A stretch of DNA of 64,000 nt from Risungbinella massiliensis. Its GTDB lineage: Bacteria; Bacillota; Bacilli; Thermoactinomycetales; Thermoactinomycetaceae. The stretch is taken from assembly GCF_000942395.1 (NCBI RefSeq), contig NZ_LN812102.1:155358-219357 (forward strand), read 5' to 3'. The notes beneath the pieces are model-generated. The model saw nothing but the letters and a program-made list of their open reading frames with translations, did not search any database and was not told the DNA's origin. The first letter of the stretch is position 1. The number at the start of each line of letters is the position of its first letter. Position numbers and translations under genes: made by a program. This document shows, in pieces, positions 9,045 to 15,657 of this stretch.

Positions 9045-10019
9045 TTATTTGATTTTCGTGTCCAGAGGTTTGAGCTTCGCTTCAATCTGGCCACGTTGTG
9101 ATTCAAAAAATGGGGGCAAAGCAAGGGATTCACCAAGATGCTCTAGGTCTTCATCCGTATCAAATCCTGGTCCATCTGTTGCGAGTTCAAATAAGATCCC
9201 ATTTGGCTCACGGAAGTAAAGAGAACGGAAGTAGAAGCGATCTACAAATCCCGAACTAGGTAGTCCTGCTTGACGGATTCTCGGAATCCATGCTCTTAGT
9301 TCCTCTTCATTGTCTACTCGAAAAGCAACATGATGAACCCCGCCTCTTCCTAGACGTTCAGGTGGCAAGTCCGTTCTTTCTTGTACGTGAACCTCTGCAC
9401 CAGTTCCACCTTCTCCTGTTTCCAATACAATTACATCAGGCTGACCTAAAGTACGAGATGGATAAGTTCGAACTTTTCGGAACCCCATTAAGTCGGTTAA
9501 GACTTTAACTGTAGGTTCAACAAAACCAACCGTTAATTGAACTGGACCTAACCCTAATATTCCGTATTCAGTAGGGATTGGGCTATTTCCCCAAGGCATT
9601 CCACCAGCTACCCCTTTATTTTCCTCATCGGATACTAGTACTATTCGTTGCCCTTCGAAATCGGTAAATGCAAGGCTAGCTCTGCCTGTCTCATACGAAA
9701 TTTCCTCATGCTCTACCTGTAGACTTTCGAATCGATTTTTCCAGTATTCTAATGCCTGATCATTCGAAACTCGAAAAGAGATAGCTGATATGCTGTTTGC
9801 ACCTGGATAGTTTCGAGCCAACATGGGTATTTCAAAGAAAGTAAGCTCTGTACCAGGGTTTCCTTTATGATCCCCATAAAACAAGTGATACACAGAGGTA
9901 TCATCTTGATTGATTGTTTTTTTGACTAATCGAAGACCCAGTGTTTGTGTATAGAATTCAAAATTTCGAGGAGCATTGGCTGTCATTGCAGACACATGGT
10001 GAATCCCTTTTAATTCCAT
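9045..10019 (-). CDS. mhqO: MhqO-like ring-cleaving dioxygenase (VOC superfamily)
   Basis: A 324-residue protein with two vicinal-oxygen-chelate halves. The first begins LKGIHHVSAMTANAPRNFEFY; the second carries RGGVHHVAFRVDNEEE and, near 260, FREPNGILFELATDGPGF. The His and Glu metal ligands of extradiol dioxygenases are visible (HH in both halves, FELA). MhqO/MhqA proteins are believed to open hydroquinone-type rings during quinone detoxification. It forms an operon with mhqN. An MhqR-type box lies 49 bp upstream of the start, between it and mhqR. Confidence 0.82.
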   Translation of the reverse strand: MELKGIHHVSAMTANAPRNFEFYTQTLGLRLVKKTINQDDTSVYHLFYGDHKGNPGTELTFFEIPMLARNYPGANSISAISFRVSNDQALEYWKNRFESLQVEHEEISYETGRASLAFTDFEGQRIVLVSDEENKGVAGGMPWGNSPIPTEYGILGLGPVQLTVGFVEPTVKVLTDLMGFRKVRTYPSRTLGQPDVIVLETGEGGTGAEVHVQERTDLPPERLGRGGVHHVAFRVDNEEELRAWIPRIRQAGLPSSGFVDRFYFRSLYFREPNGILFELATDGPGFDTDEDLEHLGESLALPPFFESQRGQIEAKLKPLDTKIK

Positions 10020-10067
10020 TGATAACCCTCCAATGAATTTAGTAAGTAAAAAACCTCTATATAGAGA

Positions 10068-10083
10068 ATCTTGAATTCGAGAT
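10068..10083. promoter_or_regulatory. MhqR-type operator 1
   Basis: ATCTTGAATTCGAGAT lies upstream of the mhqO-mhqN genes. It matches the ATCTcgAATTcgAGAT palindrome described for B. subtilis MhqR with one mismatch. Confidence 0.75.
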
Positions 10084-10101
10084 ATTGAAGAAAAAAATTT
10101 G

Positions 10102-10536
10102 TTAGCCTTGATTAGATGCTTGGTAGCCTATTTTTTTTAAGAGTAGGATGAGCTGTTCTTTTTCTTGCTCGTCTAGGACATCAAACATCTGCTCAATTAC
10201 CTTTTGATGATTGGGGAATTTTTCTCCCATCAGAGTTTTTCCCTTATCGGTTATTTCTATATAGGTAACCCGACGATCTTCTGGGCAATGAGCACGCTTG
10301 ACTAACCCCTTTTTCTCTAACTTATCGATCAGATAGGTCATACTTCCGCTAGCTAGGAGAACTTTTTCTCCGATCTGTTGAATTGTTTGTCGGCCTTTAT
10401 GGTATAAGACTTCTAGTGCTCCAAATTCAGATGGATTTAAACCATAGGATGCGATGTCCTGCTTAATTATCTCTTGAACTGATTGAGTAGCTCTCATAAA
10501 CACCACATATGATTTTAGGGTTAACTCTGGATTCAT
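10102..10536 (-). CDS. mhqR: MarR-family repressor MhqR
   Basis: A 144-residue MarR protein. The winged helix-turn-helix (about 32-100) includes TIQQIGEKVLLASGSMTYLIDKLEKKGLVKRAHCPEDRR, the usual recognition helix and wing. MhqR represses hydroquinone-responsive genes. The neighbours (mhqO, mhqN and a divergent glyoxalase) and two boxes resembling the known MhqR operator support the name. Box 2 overlaps its own upstream region, suggesting autoregulation. One cysteine (about residue 88, in the wing) could allow thiol modification, though B. subtilis MhqR is not considered a classic thiol switch. Confidence 0.78.
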   Translation of the reverse strand: MNPELTLKSYVVFMRATQSVQEIIKQDIASYGLNPSEFGALEVLYHKGRQTIQQIGEKVLLASGSMTYLIDKLEKKGLVKRAHCPEDRRVTYIEITDKGKTLMGEKFPNHQKVIEQMFDVLDEQEKEQLILLLKKIGYQASNQG

Positions 10537-10548
10537 AATGACCCCTTC

Positions 10549-10570
10549 ATTATCTTGAATTCGAGATAAT
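10549..10570. promoter_or_regulatory. MhqR-type operator 2
   Basis: A 22-bp near-perfect palindrome with halves ATTATCTTGAA and TTCGAGATAAT and a single mismatched pair. It lies between mhqR and the divergent VOC gene and could control both. Confidence 0.78.
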
Positions 10571-10660
10571 TTTATGATGTAATGTTCTATTTGTCAACGC
10601 CTAAAGTTGTGGGTATAAGAAGGAATGATAGTACATGGTAGATTAAAAAACATTAACACA

Positions 10661-11023
10661 ATGATTCAAAAAATCGCGACTACAGCAGTATATGTAGAAG
10701 ACCAGGAACAAGCGCTTGTGTTTTGGAGAGATAAAGTAGGATTTGAGGTGGTGGCAAATTATCCAATGGCACCAGGTGCCAGTTGGCTGGAAGTAGCTCC
10801 TACAGGCGCAGAAACGGCACTTGTCATCTATTCTAAGTCGATGATGAAGAACTGGGAAGAATTGAAACCGTCTATTGTTTTTTTATGTGATGATATCCGT
10901 ACTACATATGAAGAGATGAAAAGTCGTGGAGTGAATTTTGCAGGAGAACCTCAAACGATGAACTGGGGAACGTTTGTCCAATTTGCGGATGAAGAAGGAT
11001 ATCACTACTTGTTAAAAGGATAA
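10661..11023 (+). CDS. VOC/glyoxalase-family protein
   Basis: A 120-residue single VOC domain (MIQKIATTAVYVEDQEQALVFWRD, then PGASWLEVAP and GTFVQFADEEGYHYLL). The family includes glyoxalases and bleomycin-type binding proteins; the function is unknown. It is transcribed divergently from mhqR with an MhqR box in the shared promoter region, so it probably belongs to the quinone-stress regulon. The start is uncertain: ATG 10661 fits the family's N-terminus but lacks a ribosome site, while ATG 10625 abuts AGAAGGA with almost no spacing. Confidence 0.78.
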   Translation: MIQKIATTAVYVEDQEQALVFWRDKVGFEVVANYPMAPGASWLEVAPTGAETALVIYSKSMMKNWEELKPSIVFLCDDIRTTYEEMKSRGVNFAGEPQTMNWGTFVQFADEEGYHYLLKG

Positions 11024-11032
11024 TAGATAGGA

Positions 11033-11070
11033 TCAAAAAAGCTCTCTATTATATTAGAGAGCTTTTTTGT
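11033..11070. terminator. Bidirectional terminator
   Basis: AAAAAAGCTCTCT (11035-11047) and AGAGAGCTTTTTT (11056-11068) form a strong stem between the convergent VOC and TspO-like genes. Confidence 0.85.
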
Positions 11071-11084
11071 CTAGAGCAACGTAG

Positions 11085-11819
11085 CTATCTACCTGCTTCA
11101 CCAATATGTAACCTGTCTACTAACTTCCAAGCAATAAATATAGAGAGGATCCCAATCATAATCCAACATGTATAAGGAATAAAAGGATAACCTCCGCGTT
11201 CGATCAAAATTGCTAGGTAACTCCACAGGGTCACAAAGGCATAGGCAATATCTTGTTGACGTACGATCATATACAGCCCAAAATATCCGACTACTAATAG
11301 AAGTAGCAAGGTCCAAAACCATTCACTTAGCCCGAGAATGGAATAGATTCCGTATACCCTAAGTGTAAGAAACAAGTTGACGATAGTTGCAACGGAAATC
11401 CAACCAAGATAGATGGAAAAAGGAAACCTTAGTAAAAAACTACGGTACGTAGTATGTTGGATTTTTCGATAGATGACGATTAGGGTGATTAGAATGAGCA
11501 CCATATCAACTAAGGACCAAAAGAATGCTCCACTGGTAAACAAGAAAATCCATAGTGCATTAAGTAGGAAGTTGGCAGGTAACCAAAAACCAATGTCTTC
11601 TACTAGTTCTGGTTCATCTCGAACGCGAAAGAACCAAATGAGAAGAAGAAGGAAAATAAGAAACCAGATGGAATAAGCAAACCCAGCAGGTTTAAATAAT
11701 GGATCTATCTGTTCGTTTAGTGTCTTAAGATTGTCACGTACAGGAAGTAAGTAGTTGCATGTTAACGCAATGATATAGGTAATTATAATTAGAAAATAGA
11801 GTGATTTGAACTTCGCCAT
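11085..11819 (-). CDS. TspO/MBR-like tryptophan-rich membrane protein
   Basis: A 244-residue membrane protein rich in Trp, with about seven hydrophobic helices. FKPAGFAYSIWFLIFLLL and the following NALWIFLF resemble the conserved FxPPxWxFxxxW and NxxWxxxFF signatures of TspO/MBR sensory proteins, but the protein is longer than classic five-helix TspO. Such long forms are annotated as tryptophan-rich sensory proteins; their ligand is not established. ATG 11819 follows GGAGGATTT; an upstream in-frame ATG has no ribosome site. It stands alone, ending at the shared hairpin. Confidence 0.7.
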   Translation of the reverse strand: MAKFKSLYFLIIITYIIALTCNYLLPVRDNLKTLNEQIDPLFKPAGFAYSIWFLIFLLLLIWFFRVRDEPELVEDIGFWLPANFLLNALWIFLFTSGAFFWSLVDMVLILITLIVIYRKIQHTTYRSFLLRFPFSIYLGWISVATIVNLFLTLRVYGIYSILGLSEWFWTLLLLLVVGYFGLYMIVRQQDIAYAFVTLWSYLAILIERGGYPFIPYTCWIMIGILSIFIAWKLVDRLHIGEAGR

Positions 11820-11995
11820 AAATCCTCCAAATGGAAAATTTTTCAACATCCTCTAGTATGCCCAACAAAAAGAGCTATATATCCTAGTAACGTCTATTTA
11901 TGTGGTGAAGTTACTTTATTTCTGAATTAAATTTCTATATACTCTGCTATTGGGAATAATAAAAATAAATCCTTAAGCAGAAAGAAGAGAATAAC

Positions 11996-12406
11996 ATGTG
12001 GAGTGAATTTAAACAATTTGCCTTAAAAGGAAACGTTGTAGATTTAGCCGTTGGGGTCATCATAGGTGCAGCATTCGGAAAAATCGTAACATCATTGGTG
12101 AATGATATGATCATGCCGTTACTTGGCTTGCTTGTAGGCGGGATTAATTTTACTGATTTACATATAACAGTTGGTAGTGCTGTAGTAAAATACGGGAATT
12201 TTGTACAGTCCGTTTTGGATTTCGTAATTGTTGCTTTTTCTATCTTTGTATTCATTAAGCTGTTCAGTAAGCTTAAGAGAAGAGAGGAGCAAGAAGAGGA
12301 ACAGGAGGCACTAAAACCTAGTAGAGAAGAAGAATTACTTAGCGAAATCCGTGATTTATTAAAAAATCGTGCTATTAAAGAAGATAACGATAAATCATTA
12401 TTCTAG
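11996..12406 (+). CDS. mscL: Large-conductance mechanosensitive channel
   Basis: A 136-residue MscL. The N-terminal helix and first membrane helix ([20 protein letters not shown], then [13 protein letters not shown]) form the gate, the loop has GGINFTD, and the second helix is [20 protein letters not shown]. The C-terminus is a charged helical bundle. It opens under membrane tension to release solutes during hypo-osmotic shock. Ribosome site AGAAGAGAATAAC; no operon partner. Confidence 0.95.
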   Translation: MWSEFKQFALKGNVVDLAVGVIIGAAFGKIVTSLVNDMIMPLLGLLVGGINFTDLHITVGSAVVKYGNFVQSVLDFVIVAFSIFVFIKLFSKLKRREEQEEEQEALKPSREEELLSEIRDLLKNRAIKEDNDKSLF

Positions 12407-12525
12407 CTTTGTCAGGATCTTATGGGTAATGGTTATTTTTAATATTTTTTTGAAATTTAATATTCAGATATGTATGAAGTTATGTTAAAATGATTATACC
12501 CTGACAATCCTACTTAAGGAGAGAT

Positions 12526-12759
12526 ATGCGTATCAACAACGCGCAGGCTCAGGAGTTGCTCGAGGCACTGAAGAAGAAGGAGCGCAAGCTGACTTCGTCC
12601 AGCACCAAGTCGCTGATGCGGCGTGGTGACAACAACTCGTTGCTTCCCGAGGTCCGTGAGGCCAAGGAAGAGCTCGAGCGTTGCATCGGCAACACCAGTC
12701 AGGGGGATGTCCAGATCAGCAACTCGCAGTTCCGGACGATCCGCCGCCTGCTCGGCTAA
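12526..12759 (+). CDS. GC-rich minigene of unknown function, probably foreign
   Basis: A 77-residue hydrophilic helical protein beginning MRINNAQAQELLEALKKKER and ending QFRTIRRLLG, with a single cysteine. By my count the coding sequence is about 59% GC, and 65 of 77 sense codons end in G or C; every Lys is AAG and every Asn AAC, unlike all neighbours. Ribosome site AAGGAGAGAT precedes ATG. A U-tract-free hairpin typical of actinobacterial terminators follows. The AT-rich promoter region upstream looks native. I recognise no domain. Transfer from a high-GC actinobacterium is the simplest explanation. Confidence 0.7.
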   Translation: MRINNAQAQELLEALKKKERKLTSSSTKSLMRRGDNNSLLPEVREAKEELERCIGNTSQGDVQISNSQFRTIRRLLG

Positions 12760-12776
12760 CCACTGAGTAGGTAGCA

Positions 12777-12808
12777 GGTTGGACACGTAGAAATCTACGT
12801 GTCCAACC
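12777..12808 (+). terminator. GC-rich hairpin without U-tract
   Basis: GGTTGGACACGTAG (12777-12790) pairs perfectly with 12795-12808 around AAAT and is followed by CCCC rather than T. This form is common at the ends of actinobacterial genes. Confidence 0.65.
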
Positions 12809-12835
12809 CCCCGCAATCATATCTTTCTTTCTATT

Positions 12836-12889
12836 AAGCCGTTTACATTCCCTGCTTATTAATTTGGGAATGTAAACGGCTTGTTTTTA
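12836..12889 (+). terminator. Intrinsic terminator
   Basis: A 17-bp perfect stem (12836-12852 with 12866-12882) is followed by TTTTT. It is a conventional low-GC terminator just after the GC-rich hairpin. Confidence 0.85.
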
Positions 12890-13072
12890 TCCTTTTGGAT
12901 GAATGCAACTTCAGCTCATTGTGCCGCTCAGTTTATTAACTAGCATCTACATTGATAGTTTATTGAGCAACGAGCTTAATCATCTATCTGTAGAATATAT
13001 TATATAAAATGCATACTAGTTTGCATTACAGATAGAAATAATATACTGACTAAATAGCAGACTATCCACCAT

Positions 13073-13111
13073 AAAAAAAGAGGCTCTATGATTAGAGTCT
13101 CTTTTTTTATG
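13073..13111 (-). terminator. Terminator of the purine permease gene
   Basis: AAAAAAAGAGGCTCTA and TAGAGTCTCTTTTTTT form a stem with one mismatch. It lies directly after the stop codon of the permease on the minus strand. Confidence 0.8.
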
Positions 13112-13121
13112 CAATATCAAA

Positions 13122-14435
13122 TTATGAAGTAGTAGTTTGTTCCGTTGTTATTGTTGTCTCTTGTTGTTTCTTGTTTAGTAAAAGATTGAGGAAAAACGCA
13201 GTAAAACTCCCTAAGACAATTCCATTTTCAACAATAACTTTTAGAGATTCTGGTACTTCCGTAAAGACAGCAGGAACTACTGCAGAACCAAGTCCGATTC
13301 CGACGGAACAAGCAACAATCAATAGGTTTTCGTTCCGTTTAAAATCTACAGTAGAGAGAAGGCGAATTCCAGAAGCAACTACCATCCCAAACATCGGGAT
13401 CATCGCTCCACCCAATACAGCATTTGGAATGATCGTCGTAATCGCTGCTACTTTTGGTAACAGCCCAAGGATCATTAGGATCACACCAGCTGCTATCACG
13501 ACACTCCGTTTCTTTACTTTGGTCATGGCGACTAGTCCAACATTTTGGGAGAAAGTCGTGTATGGGAAAGCGTTAAATAATCCCCCGATTACCACTGCCA
13601 ATCCTTCTGCACGTAGTCCGCGCTTGATATCAGTTGGTGCTAGTTTCTTCTCGCACACTTCGGACAGGGCAAGGAAAACCCCTGTTGATTCTACCATGCT
13701 AACAATCGCTACCAAACTCATTGTAATAATGGAAGAGAGATGGAACTCAGGTGCACCAAAATAGAATGGGCGTACCATGGAGAACCAATCTGCTTTTCCA
13801 ACAACAGATAAATCTACGAGCCCCATTAAATACGCAACAAAGGAACCCATTACTAAAGCAATTAAAACAGAGATTGCTTGCAAAAAGCCTTTGGTAAAGC
13901 GCTGTAACAAAATCACGCAGAGAAAGGTGAACAGCGCAAGAAAAAGATTCTCTAGATGACCGAAAGTTGGCGATCCATCTCCACCAGCTACATTGGTCAT
14001 GGCGACAGGAACAAGCGAAACCCCAATAGTGGTTACAACGGAACCAATAACAACAGGTGGGAAGTATTGGAGAATCTTCCCAAAGAATTGGGCTACGATC
14101 ATCACCACGATACCAGAAGCAATAATCGAGCCATAAATTCCTGCAACCCCTTCTACTTTCCCAATGGCGATCATGGGGCCCACTGCGGTAAAGGTACATC
14201 CTAGGATGACAGGTAACTTGATACCGAAGTGTTTTCCTCCCATAACTTGTAGTAGCGAGGCTATCCCACTAGTAAATAGATCAATTGCGATTAGATATGC
14301 TAGTTGTTCTTGGGTCAAACCTACTGCTGCTCCCACGATCAGCGGCACTACAACAGCCCCTGCATACATGGCCAATACATGCTGGAAGCCTAATAAGGAT
14401 GTTCTACCTAATTCTTTCGTCTGGATGCTTTTCAT
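13122..14435 (-). CDS. NCS2 nucleobase permease, xanthine/urate type
   Basis: A 437-residue protein with about 12-14 membrane helices. It opens GFQHVLAMYAGAVVVPLIVG and later has the NCS2 signature QNVGLVAMTKVKKR, the form usual for xanthine and urate carriers (PbuX, PucJ/K), whereas uracil carriers usually have NxGVxxxT. It imports purine bases with protons or sodium. Ribosome site AGGAGGAGAAC precedes ATG. No purine riboswitch core was found upstream. A weak inverted repeat ATATGAT-N4-ATCATAT (14525-14542) lies in the promoter region. Xanthine rather than urate is uncertain. Confidence 0.82.
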   Translation of the reverse strand: MKSIQTKELGRTSLLGFQHVLAMYAGAVVVPLIVGAAVGLTQEQLAYLIAIDLFTSGIASLLQVMGGKHFGIKLPVILGCTFTAVGPMIAIGKVEGVAGIYGSIIASGIVVMIVAQFFGKILQYFPPVVIGSVVTTIGVSLVPVAMTNVAGGDGSPTFGHLENLFLALFTFLCVILLQRFTKGFLQAISVLIALVMGSFVAYLMGLVDLSVVGKADWFSMVRPFYFGAPEFHLSSIITMSLVAIVSMVESTGVFLALSEVCEKKLAPTDIKRGLRAEGLAVVIGGLFNAFPYTTFSQNVGLVAMTKVKKRSVVIAAGVILMILGLLPKVAAITTIIPNAVLGGAMIPMFGMVVASGIRLLSTVDFKRNENLLIVACSVGIGLGSAVVPAVFTEVPESLKVIVENGIVLGSFTAFFLNLLLNKKQQETTITTEQTTTS

Positions 14436-14578
14436 GTTCTCCTCCTACTAGGACCATTGTCCAACGTCTGAAATACGTAAATTAATAATTGCTCATATCG
14501 TAAAATCGAATAAAACGCTAATAATATGATGAATATCATATAACAACGTTCGTAAAAAATCTAGAAAAAAACGGGCGG

Positions 14579-14648
14579 AAAAGTTCAAAAAAGCGACATT
14601 TTCTCTTCTTTTAGTAGATAGTAAATTCAAAAGCTTTTGTGTTATATT
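14579..14648 (+). promoter_or_regulatory. Promoter region of small paralogue 1
   Basis: The 13-mer AAAGTTCAAAAAA, followed by GACATTTT, lies about 59 bp before TTATATT (14642-14648). The same arrangement recurs before paralogue 2. No good -35 box sits at the usual distance, which suggests an activator or another sigma factor. Confidence 0.45.
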
Positions 14649-14660
14649 TGCGAAGGTACA

Positions 14661-14774
14661 ATAAGACGCTCCCTTGTGGAGATAAACAGTTTATCTCCAC
14701 AAGGGAGCGTCTTTGCCAATACCAGTGGTAATTGGAAAAATACCAAGGATGCGTTTTTCCAGAAGGAGAAAATC
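14661..14774 (+). promoter_or_regulatory. Structured leader RNA, copy 1
   Basis: A 25-bp perfect hairpin (14663-14687 with 14689-14713) is followed by a second hairpin: CCAA-UACC (14716-14723), loop AGU, GGUA (14727-14730), bulged A 14731, UUGG (14732-14735). A further CCAA (14743-14746) can compete for UUGG, and GATGC (14748-14752) can compete for the right arm of hairpin 1. It ends TTCCAGAAGGAG at the ribosome site. The same architecture recurs at 15123-15236. Confidence 0.7.
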
Positions 14775-14978
14775 ATGAAAAATTTTAACGAACTTGTGGA
14801 AAGAAGATTAGCAGGAGATAACGTAATTACCACAACTGAATTAAATGAATTGTATGCTGCTAGATTTTCAGGGAAACTTACACGTTCCACGATCCAGGTG
14901 ATGGATCAAGTCAAGTGGAGTAACGCTGAAAAATCCATTATTTCTCAAATCAACGCACACCATGGTTTTCATATGTAG
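14775..14978 (+). CDS. Small protein, paralogue 1, unknown function
   Basis: 67 residues, soluble and helical, beginning MKNFNELVERRLAGDN. ATG 14775 follows AGAAGGAG at the end of the structured leader. The C-terminal half shares a pattern with the next gene: LTxxxI, then a Trp-containing motif (VKWSNAEKSIIS versus IRWESKEIAIIS). I do not recognise the family. The conserved leader suggests strong regulation, but nothing in the protein indicates an activity. Its own hairpin terminator follows at once. Confidence 0.65.
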   Translation: MKNFNELVERRLAGDNVITTTELNELYAARFSGKLTRSTIQVMDQVKWSNAEKSIISQINAHHGFHM

Positions 14979-14990
14979 TTCCAATTACCG

Positions 14991-15024
14991 ATACCCTCCT
15001 GTATTTTTTGGAGGGTGCTTTGTT
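14991..15024 (+). terminator. Terminator after small paralogue 1
   Basis: ACCCTCC (14993-14999) pairs with GGAGGGT (15010-15016). The same stem sequence ends paralogue 2. Confidence 0.6.
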
Positions 15025-15040
15025 ATATTGAAAAAGAGTT

Positions 15041-15111
15041 AAAGTTCAAAAAAAAGACAATTTTTTCGCTGGTTCATAGATAATATATTCTAAAATATCT
15101 GTTATTATATT
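15041..15111 (+). promoter_or_regulatory. Promoter region of small paralogue 2
   Basis: The 13-mer AAAGTTCAAAAAA, then GACAATTTTTT, lies about 61 bp before TTATATT (15105-15111), matching the block upstream of paralogue 1. Confidence 0.45.
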
Positions 15112-15122
15112 AGGGAGGTGGC

Positions 15123-15236
15123 GCTAAGACGCTCCCTCCTGAAGAACCACATTTTGGTCTGTGGGAGGGAGCGTCTTAGCCAACACCGATGGTGATTGGT
15201 AACTACCAAAGACGCTGTTGTCCAGAAAGGGTCAAT
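15123..15236 (+). promoter_or_regulatory. Structured leader RNA, copy 2
   Basis: Hairpin 1 has a 17-bp lower stem (15123-15139 with 15164-15180) sharing AAGACGCTCCC with copy 1 but with a different upper stem. Hairpin 2 is CCAA-CACC, loop GAU, GGUG, bulged A 15195, UUGG, so the U-A pair of copy 1 is C-G here. TTGGT (15196-15200) can instead pair with ACCAA (15205-15209), and AAGACGCT (15209-15216) can compete for AGCGTCTT (15170-15177). It ends GTCCAGAAAGGG at the ribosome site. Confidence 0.7.
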
Positions 15237-15485
15237 ATGTGTCGTTCTCTAGCTACTAAAAAAACTTATTTCACAGCAAAAGACATCGAAAGAAGATTAC
15301 GTAATCGAAAACAGGAACAAAGAATCATCCATTACAAACCAGAATTAGCAGAAATATGCAAGGCGATAGAGGACAATATACTTACAGAAGAGGCAATTGA
15401 AATCTTCCGATCGATCAGATGGGAGAGTAAAGAAATTGCAATCATCAGCATTTATGAAAAAGCTAACGAGATTAGGAAGAGTTAA
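15237..15485 (+). CDS. Small protein, paralogue 2, unknown function
   Basis: 82 residues, very basic in the first half (KDIERRLRNRKQEQR), then a helical C-terminus with NILTEEAIEIFRSIRWESKE that aligns with paralogue 1. ATG 15237 follows AAAGGG. The basic segment could bind nucleic acid, but this is only a composition argument. With its neighbour it forms a tandem pair of leader, gene and terminator units, most simply explained by duplication. Confidence 0.65.
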   Translation: MCRSLATKKTYFTAKDIERRLRNRKQEQRIIHYKPELAEICKAIEDNILTEEAIEIFRSIRWESKEIAIISIYEKANEIRKS

Positions 15486-15495
15486 CCAATCATCC

Positions 15496-15537
15496 GCACC
15501 CTCCCAAATAAAAAGGAGGGTGTTTTCATTTTTTTCT
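15496..15537 (+). terminator. Terminator after small paralogue 2
   Basis: CACCCTCC (15497-15504) pairs with GGAGGGTG (15515-15522) and is followed by a T-rich run. Confidence 0.75.
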
Positions 15538-15657
15538 GAAAGAAAGAGTAATGGAAGCTATGTTGGAAAATATTGATAGTATTCGCTCCTGAATCAGAGT
15601 AAAATGAATATCAGCAATTTGCCTTTTTTTGTATGTATTGGGAAAGGAGCATATTAG

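Noticed and set aside
8375-9052. Several plus-strand ORFs opposite the mhqN gene
   Set aside because: They lie antisense to a clear nitroreductase gene, have no ribosome sites and give unrecognisable sequence.
12514-12816. 100-codon minus-strand ORF opposite the GC-rich minigene
   Set aside because: High GC creates long antisense frames by chance. The plus frame has the ribosome site and the terminator order.
13171-13764. 197-codon plus-strand ORF inside the purine permease gene
   Set aside because: Antisense to a well-supported NCS2 transporter; its composition is low-complexity Thr/Pro without homology.
14436-14560. Possible purine riboswitch upstream of the permease
   Set aside because: The conserved loop sequences of the purine aptamer are absent on the minus strand.
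15138-15146. CTGAAGA in leader copy 2 resembling a hammerhead core
   Set aside because: Copy 1 lacks it, and the GAAA and three-stem layout of a hammerhead ribozyme are missing.
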